DNA from: Acidobacteriota bacterium
GTDB taxonomy: Bacteria; Acidobacteriota; Terriglobia; UBA7540
Direction of reading: 5' to 3'
Length of the DNA stretch: 64,000 nt
Assembly: GCA_004298155.1 (NCBI GenBank)
Contig: SCRD01000016.1
Location: 124,001 to 188,000 of the forward strand
The notes beneath the pieces were generated by a model. It was not told where the DNA came from. It saw nothing but the letters and a program-made list of their open reading frames with translations, and did not search any database. Shown one piece after another: positions 46,070 to 55,334 of the stretch (its first letter is position 1; every line of letters starts with the position of its first letter). Position numbers and translations under genes: made by a program.

Positions 46070-47221
46070 TTAATGGATAGATTGAGTCCGGAGCGGCGGC
46101 TCATTGCTCTGCACAATAACACGAAATTTCGACCGTCCGATGGCCTGGCCGCCCGGGGTTTCCACGTCCACGCGCCATAAGCCTGCGCTGATGATGGATA
46201 CCTGGGAAAAGGTTCGATAGCCGGTGTCACTCCCGCCCATAACAGAAAGAGGAATGTGGGCCCGCGTAATCCACTCGCCTCTGGCCCGATCGTAAAACTG
46301 CCATTCGTGAACGATCCTGGTTGCCAGAGCAGTCGGAGAAAAGACCGCAGTGTAGAACGTGAGCGAGTCCCCGCGCCTGATGTGCACGGTCTGGCCAAGT
46401 GAGAAAAACCGTGCGAGGAAATCCGCGGGCGCAATCCTGGTTTTCGCCGGGATTTCGTCAGTCACTTTGTAATTACCAGGACCATTCGCAACAAGCGAGT
46501 GATAGACGCCGGCTTCCTTCAGCGACAAAGGAAGCGGCGGGATGAGGTTCAGGAAATAAAGTCCGTTCACGATAATAAGAATACCGGCAATGGAAGCCAG
46601 CGTTGCTCTTCTACTCCGCCCCGTGAACCTGTGGCGGGAAAAAACCGCGAGAATAAAAAGGACGAAGGCGATTGCAGCCACGCTGACCGCGCCGCTGATC
46701 AGAAATATCGTAGAGCTGATCCGGTGCATTAGCATTGGCATCAGGTAGATGGCAAAAGAGTAGATGGCAAAAAACAAGAGCGCGATCTGGAATGAGAGAC
46801 GCGCAAAGCGGCGTTTGAGGGATTCGTTCGCAATAAACGCCAGAGCCAGAATTAAGAGAAACGGCCAGCTTGTCGCGATGGTGCCGCTGCGGAAATAGAA
46901 GACGAGATACACCGAAAGCAGGCCGCCAAAAAAGAACTGCATGGCATTTACAAGCCAGAACTGAAGTTTGTGCGGATTCGATTCCGGCCGCATTCCAGTT
47001 TCGTCCGCCGCGCCGTCCAGCAGATTGATCCAAATTGCGCAGAGGACCACGGCAGCAAGGTGGCCGGCGACCCAGAAATTGTCCCACAAGACGTCCACGC
47101 GACGAAGAGTGACGGCGTCGAACACAAACCCACCGATCAGCGAGAGGGAGGAAATCGGGCGCTCGAGACGCGCGAACCCGCGTCGCATAAACACCAGCAT
47201 CGATCTCTTCACTGTGGACAT
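46070..47221 (-). CDS. Membrane protein with C-terminal DUF2914 domain
   Basis: ATG 47221 (MSTVKRSMLVFMRRG) is the most likely start; the frame to 47545 would overlap the divergent gene and is low-complexity. Met codons at 47200 and 47188 are alternatives. The 383 residues have about seven membrane helices in the first 240, then a periplasmic DUF2914 domain (VHEWQFYDRARGEWITRAHI, GLWRVDVETPGGQAIGRSKF). The domain has no established function; it occurs in membrane-bound regulatory or cell-envelope proteins. Confidence 0.83.
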   Translation of the reverse strand: MSTVKRSMLVFMRRGFARLERPISSLSLIGGFVFDAVTLRRVDVLWDNFWVAGHLAAVVLCAIWINLLDGAADETGMRPESNPHKLQFWLVNAMQFFFGGLLSVYLVFYFRSGTIATSWPFLLILALAFIANESLKRRFARLSFQIALLFFAIYSFAIYLMPMLMHRISSTIFLISGAVSVAAIAFVLFILAVFSRHRFTGRSRRATLASIAGILIIVNGLYFLNLIPPLPLSLKEAGVYHSLVANGPGNYKVTDEIPAKTRIAPADFLARFFSLGQTVHIRRGDSLTFYTAVFSPTALATRIVHEWQFYDRARGEWITRAHIPLSVMGGSDTGYRTFSQVSIISAGLWRVDVETPGGQAIGRSKFRVIVQSNEPPLRTQSIH

Positions 47222-47388
47222 ACGGACCCGTGTTTTGGAACGTTCATTGTAAAAGAGAAACCTCAAATTGTTAAACGTCGAAGCCAGCGCAGCACGGCCG
47301 GCCGACAACTTTGAAAGCTGATTTCGGGGGCAAAAGCGCCTCCAGCTAAAGTATTCAGGTTTATACTCCCAAGGGGAGAGTTGAAGGC

Positions 47389-50300
47389 TTGGGCGAGCAT
47401 TCCAGACGATTGACCGGCTGGGTCGGGTCGCGGCGGAAGTTTCTGGGTTACAGCGCGGCGTTTTCGTTGCTCCCTGCGCCGTTGCGCCTGCAGTTGCCGG
47501 CAGGACCTGCAGCGCTTCCAGGCATCGATGCTCCCGGCTTCTCAATTCCTCGCCTGCATCCGGAGTACCGCGCGCAGGGTCCGCTTGCCGATATCCTCAA
47601 GAAGGTTGACCCCGAAAACGACGATTTTCCCGTCGAGAAATTTGCGGCCAGAATTCAAGCAACGCTCCGGGGGTGGGCTGAATCGCTCGAGCAATCGATT
47701 CCGGCTGGACTCGATGTGATTGGGCAATCTGTGGCCGGCACCTTTGCGGGTTCGGCCCTGCGCCCGCAGGAAAGTCGCGTTCTTCGCAGCGATAAATTGC
47801 TCGAGATCAGGAGCCGGCGATTTCAAGCTTCCCGGACGCTAGACCGCAGCGCCTTCCTGGAATCCCTGAAGGGGACGCTGTCGGCCTATTCGGCGTTGCT
47901 CAAAATCCAGTTTAACGTTGCCGAAGTCCAAATCGCCGCTCATGAACCTCCAGCGCTTGAGGCCACCATTCGATACGAGTTCCTGGGAAAGTCGGCGGGA
48001 TGCTATCGAGAACAGCGCTCAGGCAATTGGAAGATTTCCTGGGACCAGACGCCGCAGGGAACTCTAAGCATCACGGGCTGGAGCGCAGAAACCGAAACTC
48101 AAGTGCGGGCCTCCGCTCCGGTGTTTCAGGAGATCACTTCGGAGGTGCTGGCGAACAATCCCTCCTATGCCGCGCAGTTGTTGCCGGGAGCTGATTATTG
48201 GAGGACTGTTCTTGACGCTGCGTGTGGAATCGATGTTTACGGCAACAACGGCATCACCGCTGGCGACATGGACAATGACGGTTTTGATGACCTCTACATC
48301 TGCCAGCCTTCCGGGCTGCCCAACCGGCTTTACCGCAACCGCGGTGACGGAACTTTCGCCGACATCACCGACGCGGCGGGAGTTGGAATTCTTGACGCCA
48401 CTCCCTGCGCGCTATTTGCGGATGTCCTGAACCGGGGCCGCCAGGATTTACTGGTGGTCACTGTCACCGAACCTCTCCTTTTCCTCAATCAGGGCGACGG
48501 CACATTTCAGTTGAAATCCGAAGCTTTTCGGTTCCGACAGCCGCCGAAGGGAACGTTTACGGGGGCCTCGTTCGGCGACTATGATCGCGATGGAAAGCTG
48601 GACCTGTATTTGTGCCTCTACAGCTACTACGAAGGCCTCGGCGAGTATCGCTATCCCGCACCCTACTATGACGCGCAAAACGGTCCGGGCAATTTCCTGT
48701 TCCACAACGAAGGAGACGGAACGTTTCGCGACGTCACCGCGACGACGGGAGTGGACCAGGGCAACAACCACTTCAGTTTTGATTGCCAATGGTGCGACTA
48801 TGACGGCGACGGATGGCAGGACCTCTACGTGGTCAACGATTTTGGCCGTAACAATCTTTACCACAACAACGGAGATGGGACCTTCACCGACGTGGCCACA
48901 AAAGCCGGCGTACTCGATATCGGCCCCGGCATGAGCGCCTGCTGGTTTGATTATGATAATGACGGCCGGCCGGACCTTTACGTCTCGAACATGTGGGAAG
49001 ACGCCGGGCGCCGGATCAGCAGCCAGCAGGACTTTATGCGCTCCCTCCCACAGGAGACCCGCGCCCTCTATCAGCGCTTTGCCGCGGGCAACTCTCTTTT
49101 TCACAACAGCGGAAACGGCAGCTTCGAAGACCGCAGCAAGACGGCAGGAGTGGAAATCTCCGGGTGGTCGTGGTCCTGCCAGGATTGGGATTTTGACCAC
49201 GATGGCTATCCCGATCTCTACATCGCCAACGGGTTCATTTCTGGACCCAACCGGCAGAATCTTGAGAGTTTTTTCTGGAGGCAGGTGATTGCCCGTTCCT
49301 CCCCAACAGGTGGCCGCCTGTCCGAATACGAACAGGGCTGGGACGCGATCAATGAATTGATCCGCTCCGATGGTACGTGGGCTGGCTACCAGAGAAACAC
49401 TTTCTACGCCAACAACCGCGATGGCACATTCGCCGAAGCCGCTGGGGCCGTTGGACTCGATTTTGTTGACGATAGCCGCGCGTTTGCTCTGGCGGATTTT
49501 GACCACGATGGGCGGTTGGAAGTTTTCCTGAAAAACCGGACCGGGCCGCAGCTTCGAATTCTCCGCAATGTTGCGGAGGGAATCGGAGAGGCAATGTCAT
49601 TCCGCCTGAGGGGAACGAGAAGCAACCGCGACGCAATAGGAACCTGCGTCATCGTGGAGGCTGGCGGTGTGCGGCAGATGAAACTTCTGCAGGCAGGGTC
49701 GGGCTTTTGTTCGCAGCACAGCAAAGAAATATTCGTTGGCCTCGGCCATTCCTCCGGTCCTGTGCGCGCCACGATTCGCTGGCCCAGCGGCCTGGTTTCC
49801 ACATTCGAAGACCTGCCTTCCAACCACCGGGTGGAAATCGTGGAAGGCTCAGCGAGTTTTCATGCTGAGCCATTCGCGAAGACCGCTCCCCATCCTTCTG
49901 TTGGGGGTGTAGCGCCCCGGCGAAGTGTTCCGCTTCCCACGGCGGTCGGCACATGGTTGATTGCACCTCTTGACGCACCGGACTTTTCCCTGCCTGACTT
50001 GGAGGGCAAGGCGCACGTTCTCTCCGGCCTCGCGGCGACTCCCGTGCTGCTGAATTTCTGGGCGACCCGGGCGGATGCTTCCGTCAAGTTCCTCTCCCAA
50101 CTCGAAAAGGAGTCGAGCCTTGCCCGGAAGGCTGGACTGCAAATCCTCGCGATCGCCGTCGAACCTCCGGGCAGCCAGGAAAAGGTTCAAGCGCTTACTC
50201 GCAGGCTTCGATTGTCATTTCCTGTCCTTGTAGGTTCGGATGAAGTGGCTTCTGTTTACAACCTGTTGTTCCGCTACTTGTTTGACCGTCACAAGGACCT

Positions 50301-51222
50301 TCCTGTTCCCGCGTCGTTTCTGGTGGGCAGAGAAAGCAGCATCGCCAAAGTGTACCAGGGGCCTGTGGAAGTTGCCCGGATCGTTAAGGACGCTGCACGA
50401 ATCCCGCGCAACGCTAAAGAGCGCCAGCAGCGCGCCCTGCCGTTTACGGGCCAGACCCACGGCGCATATTTGCGCAACTTCTTCACCTATGGCCTGGTGT
50501 TCGCGCAGCATGGGTATATCGAGGCGGCTGTGCCAGCTTTCAAACGGGCCATCAGCCAGGACCCTAACGCCGCGGATGCGTATTACGATCTGGGCACGCT
50601 TTACATGGAAAAGAAAAAATGGGACCTCGCGGAAGAAGTGCTCGAAAAGGCGGTCCAACTGAAACCGGACGACCCGATGGGCCTGAACAACCTGGGCATT
50701 GTGGCTGCGCAGCAAGGGAAGCTGATGATTGCTGAACAGTATTTCAAGCAGGTCTTGAAGCGAGACCCGTCTAATGATCTGGCCCTCGGCAATCTTGCTG
50801 ATCTTTTTCGAAGTCAGCAAAGGTTCCAGGATGCTCAGCAGTTGCTTGATGAAGCTTTGAAACGGCGCCCCGATGATCCCCAACTGAATTACAAGCTGGG
50901 AATGGTCTACGCGGGGCAGGGGCTCAACAGCCAGGCACAGACATACCTTGAGCGGGCAGTTCGTTTACAACCCGATAACGCGGAGGCGCTCGATAACCTG
51001 GGTGTTGTATATGCCCTGACCGGGCAGCTTGACCGCGCGGCTGAAACCTTTTCCCTGTGCATTCAGAAAGCGCCCCGGTTTGACCAACCTTATCTGAATC
51101 TCGCGCGAGTGGATGTCAAACTGGGCAGGCGCGAGGAAGCCGTTCAAGCGCTGAACGCATTGCTGGCGCAGATACCCGGCCATCCGTTGGCGCAAAAGTA
51201 TTTGCAGCAACTCCAGCAGTAG
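47389..51222 (+). CDS. CRTAC1-type propeller fused to redoxin-like and TPR domains
   Basis: TTG 47389, with GGGGAGAG upstream, starts a 1277-residue protein with a Tat signal (SRRKFLGYSAAFSLLPAPLR). Residues about 60-270 are an alpha/beta domain I do not recognise. FG-GAP repeats cover about 280-720 (GDMDNDGFDDLYI, GDYDRDGKLDLYLCLYSYY, CDYDGDGWQDLYVVND), then ASPIC/UnbV at about 740-810 (GTRSNRDAIGTCVIVEAGGV). A thioredoxin-fold segment at about 860-1000 (FSLPDLEGKAHVLSG, LLNFWATRADASVKFLSQL) lacks the CxxC Cys. Five to six TPRs follow to the end. It is divergent from the DUF2914 gene. Confidence 0.9.
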   Translation: MGEHSRRLTGWVGSRRKFLGYSAAFSLLPAPLRLQLPAGPAALPGIDAPGFSIPRLHPEYRAQGPLADILKKVDPENDDFPVEKFAARIQATLRGWAESLEQSIPAGLDVIGQSVAGTFAGSALRPQESRVLRSDKLLEIRSRRFQASRTLDRSAFLESLKGTLSAYSALLKIQFNVAEVQIAAHEPPALEATIRYEFLGKSAGCYREQRSGNWKISWDQTPQGTLSITGWSAETETQVRASAPVFQEITSEVLANNPSYAAQLLPGADYWRTVLDAACGIDVYGNNGITAGDMDNDGFDDLYICQPSGLPNRLYRNRGDGTFADITDAAGVGILDATPCALFADVLNRGRQDLLVVTVTEPLLFLNQGDGTFQLKSEAFRFRQPPKGTFTGASFGDYDRDGKLDLYLCLYSYYEGLGEYRYPAPYYDAQNGPGNFLFHNEGDGTFRDVTATTGVDQGNNHFSFDCQWCDYDGDGWQDLYVVNDFGRNNLYHNNGDGTFTDVATKAGVLDIGPGMSACWFDYDNDGRPDLYVSNMWEDAGRRISSQQDFMRSLPQETRALYQRFAAGNSLFHNSGNGSFEDRSKTAGVEISGWSWSCQDWDFDHDGYPDLYIANGFISGPNRQNLESFFWRQVIARSSPTGGRLSEYEQGWDAINELIRSDGTWAGYQRNTFYANNRDGTFAEAAGAVGLDFVDDSRAFALADFDHDGRLEVFLKNRTGPQLRILRNVAEGIGEAMSFRLRGTRSNRDAIGTCVIVEAGGVRQMKLLQAGSGFCSQHSKEIFVGLGHSSGPVRATIRWPSGLVSTFEDLPSNHRVEIVEGSASFHAEPFAKTAPHPSVGGVAPRRSVPLPTAVGTWLIAPLDAPDFSLPDLEGKAHVLSGLAATPVLLNFWATRADASVKFLSQLEKESSLARKAGLQILAIAVEPPGSQEKVQALTRRLRLSFPVLVGSDEVASVYNLLFRYLFDRHKDLPVPASFLVGRESSIAKVYQGPVEVARIVKDAARIPRNAKERQQRALPFTGQTHGAYLRNFFTYGLVFAQHGYIEAAVPAFKRAISQDPNAADAYYDLGTLYMEKKKWDLAEEVLEKAVQLKPDDPMGLNNLGIVAAQQGKLMIAEQYFKQVLKRDPSNDLALGNLADLFRSQQRFQDAQQLLDEALKRRPDDPQLNYKLGMVYAGQGLNSQAQTYLERAVRLQPDNAEALDNLGVVYALTGQLDRAAETFSLCIQKAPRFDQPYLNLARVDVKLGRREEAVQALNALLAQIPGHPLAQKYLQQLQQ

Positions 51223-51287
51223 CAAGTGATAGGCGTCGTCCACCTTGTTTGTTTGTGCCCCTTCTGGGAAAATGGCATCAGGGATTG

Positions 51288-52526
51288 ATGAAGTGGGGTG
51301 TCCCTGCAATGTCTGCCTTAAAATGCTCCTGGATAAACGAACTGTACTGTTTCTGGCCCGCCCGGTTGAGGATCTGGCAAGGCGCCCTGGTATTGTGGTT
51401 TGCGCTTTCAATCGGACTTCTGGCCCAGACACCCGGCGGCTTCATTGCAGGTACTGTGAGGACTATAGCCGGGGCAAGCATTCCGCACGCAGAGATTATT
51501 GCGAGGTCGTCAGGGGGCCAAGTTGTCGCTTCCGTCCAGACCGATGATCGTGGGGATTTTCAGTTTCCACCGCTCCAGCCAGGTACTTACAGGCTGGATG
51601 TCGAGTTCACTGGGCAATGGAAGGCCTCATCCAGATCAGTGGAAATTAAGGATGGGGAACATGGCGTAGTGGATTTCACTGGTATTCCAGCGCATGACTC
51701 GACGCAGGGTCAGGGCGACTTGCTTGGCCCCATTACCCTCTACAATGACTCCGGCTTCAAGCAAGCGCAACTGACTGATCCCTCAGGCGGCGGCGGGTAC
51801 AGCAATGCGGCTTCTGCTCAGGCCGTCAAAATCCTCAATCTGTATCTTGCGTCTCCGACCCCGTCAGCCGCTGCGGGCGGATCACATGAAGCGGAACTAG
51901 AGCGGTCGGGGAACGCATTCTTGAAAGCCCAAAAATATGCGCAGGCCGCAAGTGTATTCGAGAAGGGCACGGTGCTTTACCCGCTTTCGGAGCGCTTGCA
52001 GATGGGGCTTGGGCTCGCGCTATTCGGAGCTGGAAAATATCCGGCAGCCGCTGGCGCTTTGCATGAAGCCGCCCGCCTTGCGCCCAATGATTCCGGCCCG
52101 GTCGTGATGCTTGCTGAGACTTTGCAGTTTGCGGATGACCCGGCAGCCGCCGGCCTGCTGAAACGCTTTTCGGAGCTCCGTCCGGAGAACGCCAGAGGCC
52201 GCTATGCGTATGGCCTCTCCTTTTGGAAGGATTTCCGCATGCACCACGCTCCGGACTCGCTCGCTAGCGCCAGGGCGCAATTCGAGAAGGCTGTAGCGTT
52301 GGATCCTAATGATGCAGACGCCCGCGTGCAGCTGGGCATGATTTACGATGAGCAAAAACGCCTGAACCGTGCGGTCAGTGAATACCAGGCAGCCATCCAG
52401 GTTAACCCCAAGCTGACGACGGCCCATTACCGATTAGCGCAAGATTTTGAGCGCCTCGGAGAAAAAGAGAAAGCCACGGCGGAATTTGAGCAGTACAAAC
52501 ATCTACGTGGACACACGTCCCCTTGA
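51288..52526 (+). CDS. Carboxypeptidase-regulatory-like domain plus TPR protein
   Basis: ATG 51288 is chosen over TTG 51249 and ATG 51309; AGGG lies upstream. A hydrophobic leader (ALVLWFALSIGLLAQTPGG) is followed by a carboxypeptidase-regulatory Ig-like domain (GFIAGTVRTIAGASIPHAEI to about residue 110), a Gly/Ser-rich linker and about five TPRs (KYAQAASVFEKGTVLYPLSE, ASARAQFEKAVALDPNDADA). The 412-residue protein probably sits in the periplasm or on the surface and accompanies the CRTAC1 fusion just upstream. Its Ig-like domain is the same type that heads the Oar-like receptors in the window. Confidence 0.87.
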   Translation: MKWGVPAMSALKCSWINELYCFWPARLRIWQGALVLWFALSIGLLAQTPGGFIAGTVRTIAGASIPHAEIIARSSGGQVVASVQTDDRGDFQFPPLQPGTYRLDVEFTGQWKASSRSVEIKDGEHGVVDFTGIPAHDSTQGQGDLLGPITLYNDSGFKQAQLTDPSGGGGYSNAASAQAVKILNLYLASPTPSAAAGGSHEAELERSGNAFLKAQKYAQAASVFEKGTVLYPLSERLQMGLGLALFGAGKYPAAAGALHEAARLAPNDSGPVVMLAETLQFADDPAAAGLLKRFSELRPENARGRYAYGLSFWKDFRMHHAPDSLASARAQFEKAVALDPNDADARVQLGMIYDEQKRLNRAVSEYQAAIQVNPKLTTAHYRLAQDFERLGEKEKATAEFEQYKHLRGHTSP

Positions 52527-52588
52527 TAAACATCATTGGCCAGACGTGTTTGATTACCCCGTCTGAGATGAGAAGAGCGTTTTACCGG

Positions 52589-53953
52589 CTAGGTGGCGTC
52601 GCCGTAATCAGCCCCGTTCAGGAAATCGATCGAATCCAGATTATTATCAACGCCCTCGATCACGTAGTTGTCATGCGCGGGATTCAATGCTGACGGCTGC
52701 GCTGCTTCATGCTGAGGAAGCATCCTGTCGGCGGATGCCACGATTCCCATCTGGTTCAACAAACCGTTCATGTCAATGGCGGTGTCGGATTCGGTGTCGC
52801 GCGGCAGTACGGGAGAAATGGCCACGGCTTCGTTGTGATTTTCAAACCAGGCCAGAAATGAGGATTGACTGGCGCCTGAAAGCCTTTGCTGGTCAATCCA
52901 GGTGAGGAAAGCCCCCATATCTGCATCGATCAGTGACCCTGTTGGATCAGGTTCTGGATTAGAGTCTTTTCCAGAAAGAAGTTCGTTCATCGGTCGTTGC
53001 CGCTGGCGGGGAGCAAAACGCGCCACCAGGGTGAGCGGGTGAGCGCGCCGATATACTTCACGCGCCGTCCATTGCACGAAGGTCGTGCTGAAAATCTGGG
53101 TGCCCTGCCCTTGGGTGAAAATGCTGGTTTCAAGGTGGCCCAGTATTTCGTCTTCGGGTTTCCCGCTCAGGCCGACCTGTTCCGGCCGGAGTTTAAAAAG
53201 CATACTGGTCAGGGCTTCCGGCCCGCCGATGCCTCCATTGATCGCTTTGGTGATCTTTTGCAGGATCGCCTTCCGAACCGGCTCCAGCGCGCTGTAAGAA
53301 ACCGAGACGAGAGCGCTGTCGGCAAGAGTTTCTGCCGGGCCGCCATCGATATACCAATGACCAAAGGGAACCGGATGGGCCTTTGCGCGGGCTGCGGCCG
53401 CCTCGAGCACGATGCGAAGACCGTTTGCAGGGTCCACCCGCGTGAAGCGTGTGCCATAGGGCCGAAGTTTGCGGAACAGAGGGTACGAACTCTCCTTCAC
53501 GTCCTTTCCAACTACGATAATCCCAAGCCTGGGCGTTGGCAGTTGCTCAGGCGGCATCGAAGCATCGACTTTTTCCATGAGCTTCTCGGCAGCGCCACGG
53601 AAGCTGTCAATTTGATGCGTGGCCCAGAGGTAGGCGGAGAGTTGCTGGGAGAAAGTCCCGGGTGCATCCACCCAATTAAACTGCTCAAGCTGGCGCGAGA
53701 GCTTCAACTGTTGAAATTCCGACAACAGGCTGCTCATTTCAGGCCCGGAGCGTGAAGAAAGATAGGAAAGCTGGTGGTCGATTTCCCGGCGTTCAGCCGG
53801 AAACTTCCAGTCATACTGTTCAAGCTGCTGGAGGATGAGCGGAGCAAAAGCCAAGGGAAGTTGCCGGAACAGGCCGATGTGGTTGATTGCCACCTGCCTT
53901 GCCTGTGGCGGGTAGCCATTGAATTGCTCGGCTTTGATCTCAGCAGGCAGCAT
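52589..53953 (-). CDS. Unrecognised protein whose C-terminal tail mimics an Oar-like receptor plug motif
   Basis: ATG 53953 starts this 454-residue protein; the frame to 54250 would overlap the Tat phosphatase-fold gene in another frame. No signal peptide or membrane helix is visible. I do not recognise the main body, which is helical at first (QARQVAINHIGLFRQLPLAF), then alpha/beta (RLGIIVVGKDVKESSYPLF). The last 28 residues contain NYVIEGVDNNLDSIDFLNG, against NYLLDGIDNNSDNVDFLNG in the plug of the receptor encoded at 56931-60701. It ends a minus-strand run headed by that receptor, starting 5 bases after the preceding stop. Confidence 0.8.
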   Translation of the reverse strand: MLPAEIKAEQFNGYPPQARQVAINHIGLFRQLPLAFAPLILQQLEQYDWKFPAERREIDHQLSYLSSRSGPEMSSLLSEFQQLKLSRQLEQFNWVDAPGTFSQQLSAYLWATHQIDSFRGAAEKLMEKVDASMPPEQLPTPRLGIIVVGKDVKESSYPLFRKLRPYGTRFTRVDPANGLRIVLEAAAARAKAHPVPFGHWYIDGGPAETLADSALVSVSYSALEPVRKAILQKITKAINGGIGGPEALTSMLFKLRPEQVGLSGKPEDEILGHLETSIFTQGQGTQIFSTTFVQWTAREVYRRAHPLTLVARFAPRQRQRPMNELLSGKDSNPEPDPTGSLIDADMGAFLTWIDQQRLSGASQSSFLAWFENHNEAVAISPVLPRDTESDTAIDMNGLLNQMGIVASADRMLPQHEAAQPSALNPAHDNYVIEGVDNNLDSIDFLNGADYGDAT

Positions 53954-53958
53954 GTATT

Positions 53959-55146
53959 CTAAGAAACCTCCGCCAAAGGTTTGCCCGTTCCCATGGTAGA
54001 AGAAAAGCCTAAAATTGAGCCCAGCGTGGGGACGAGATCCAGAGGTTCCACTGCCCGGTCCACCACGATGTTCTGGCGTATCCCGGGGCCGAGGGCCATG
54101 ATCCAGGTCGTACGCGACAGTGCATCGCCGGTGCGATGGTGCTGGAAACCGTTTCCGCCGGCATCTAGGTCGGAATCGCGGCCGAAATCCGGCAGAATGA
54201 ACATCGTTGTCTTGCCCGCATATTCCGGCTGGCTCTGAATTTCGCGCCATATCTCGGCACAGAGGCGGTCCGTGCGTTGGATTCCTTCGATGTACAGGGA
54301 ATAGGAGCCTGAGTGGGCAACGTCCATATCGTGCAGGGTAATCCAGAGGAGGCTGGGAGCGTACCGCCGCATCAACTGACGGGCGATGTACACGGAAAGC
54401 TCATCCGGGCTTGAAAGCGTCAGGGCGTGCGCCACAAAATCCGAAACGGAAAGCTTGAGCAGGCTTGAAAACTGGTGGAGATTGACGTTGTCCCCCTCTA
54501 CCTCGGGCGTGAGAAGAGGCGTTTCATAATTGTCCACCAGGAGATGTTCGTACCGGGCGTCACTGGTCGAAGAGAGAGCTTGTTTCAGCAGTCTCTTTGG
54601 GAGTATGACGTTGGCAGAATAGTCCGGCCCGAAAGATCGAGCGTTGCTGCCGCCAATCCGATTGAAGCCATTGGCCGGAGCCACCACCCAGGCGTCATGG
54701 AGCGGACGCTTCAAGTCCTTGCGGAAATACTCGAAGACCGTCGGGTTATCCGGCGGGACCGCCGCAAAGTTATCAAAGGTTTCGTAAACGCCTGTCGCGA
54801 GACTTGCCGTGGCGACGTAGTGCCCCAGAATGCCGCGGTTGATGACTCTCGTGAAAAACGTGGACTGGGGAATGAGTTCCTTAAGAAGGTGCGGGATGTT
54901 TTCCTGGCCTTCGGGCATAAAGGTTTCTTCATCCCGGCAGCCGCCGCCAAAAGTTACCACCACGGCTTTCTGTTTGGACCGTTGGGGAGACGCGAAGGCG
55001 TGGCTTGATGACAGTCCGAACAGCGTTGCCGCCGCCGTCGCCCCCGTCATAACCCTCAGGAAATCCCGCCGGTTGCAGGAGACGGCTTCGGTAACGCCGA
55101 GCGGACTCAAGTGTTTCACCTTCGGCAACAGGGATGATCGCGCCAT
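53959..55146 (-). CDS. Tat-exported alkaline phosphatase-fold protein (DUF1501/sulfatase-like)
   Basis: The 395-residue protein has a twin-arginine signal at about 27-52 (CNRRDFLRVMTGATAAATLF, SSSHAFAS). The remainder follows the alkaline phosphatase superfamily order: KAVVVTFGGGCRDEETFMPE, GVYETFDNF, LLWITLHDMDVAHSGSYSLY, TTMFILPDFGRDSDL and a C-terminal DLVPTLGSILGF. The usual metal ligands are partly altered (FGGGCRD in place of D-G), so activity is uncertain. The ATG directly follows the TAA of a 42-residue frame, and the stop is 5 bases before the next gene. Confidence 0.83.
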   Translation of the reverse strand: MARSSLLPKVKHLSPLGVTEAVSCNRRDFLRVMTGATAAATLFGLSSSHAFASPQRSKQKAVVVTFGGGCRDEETFMPEGQENIPHLLKELIPQSTFFTRVINRGILGHYVATASLATGVYETFDNFAAVPPDNPTVFEYFRKDLKRPLHDAWVVAPANGFNRIGGSNARSFGPDYSANVILPKRLLKQALSSTSDARYEHLLVDNYETPLLTPEVEGDNVNLHQFSSLLKLSVSDFVAHALTLSSPDELSVYIARQLMRRYAPSLLWITLHDMDVAHSGSYSLYIEGIQRTDRLCAEIWREIQSQPEYAGKTTMFILPDFGRDSDLDAGGNGFQHHRTGDALSRTTWIMALGPGIRQNIVVDRAVEPLDLVPTLGSILGFSSTMGTGKPLAEVS

Positions 55147-55275
55147 TTACTCACACCTTTTCAAAGTAACAATCTGTTTGCCAGGACGCTTTTCCTGCCA
55201 CTTGCCCTGCGAAAAAACCAGCCACTGGACCGTGTCGGCGCATCGGGCATGGTCTCTTTCAGAAGCAGGCGCCAT
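55147..55275 (-). CDS. Small 42-residue frame, possible ASPIC/UnbV-like remnant
   Basis: This frame runs from ATG 55275 to TAA 55147-55149, and the TAA is immediately followed by the ATG of the next gene. It contains DTVQWLVFSQGKWQEKRPGK followed by QIVTL, which resembles the last strands of UnbV domains (such as VEIRWPSGQTQKISGL). An in-frame stop directly upstream of the start excludes a longer product. It may be a relic of a lost CRTAC1 gene or a real small protein coupled to the phosphatase-fold gene. Confidence 0.45.
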   Translation of the reverse strand: MAPASERDHARCADTVQWLVFSQGKWQEKRPGKQIVTLKRCE

Positions 55276-55334
55276 CTTTCAACCTGCGCATCGCCCTTCG
55301 CGCTGTTCGCAGCCGGGTTTCGGTCCCGAGTTGC

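Noticed and set aside
47222-47545. N-terminal extension of the DUF2914 membrane protein
   Set aside because: The extra 108 residues are low-complexity, overlap the divergent CRTAC1 fusion gene and have no ribosome site; the start at 47221 fits the family.
52542-52566. CAGACG/CGTCTG inverted repeat between convergent genes as a terminator
   Set aside because: The stem is short and no T run is present on either strand.
53954-54250. N-terminal extension of the tail-mimic protein
   Set aside because: It overlaps the phosphatase-fold gene in another frame and is rich in Arg/Pro/Gly as expected of a shadow.
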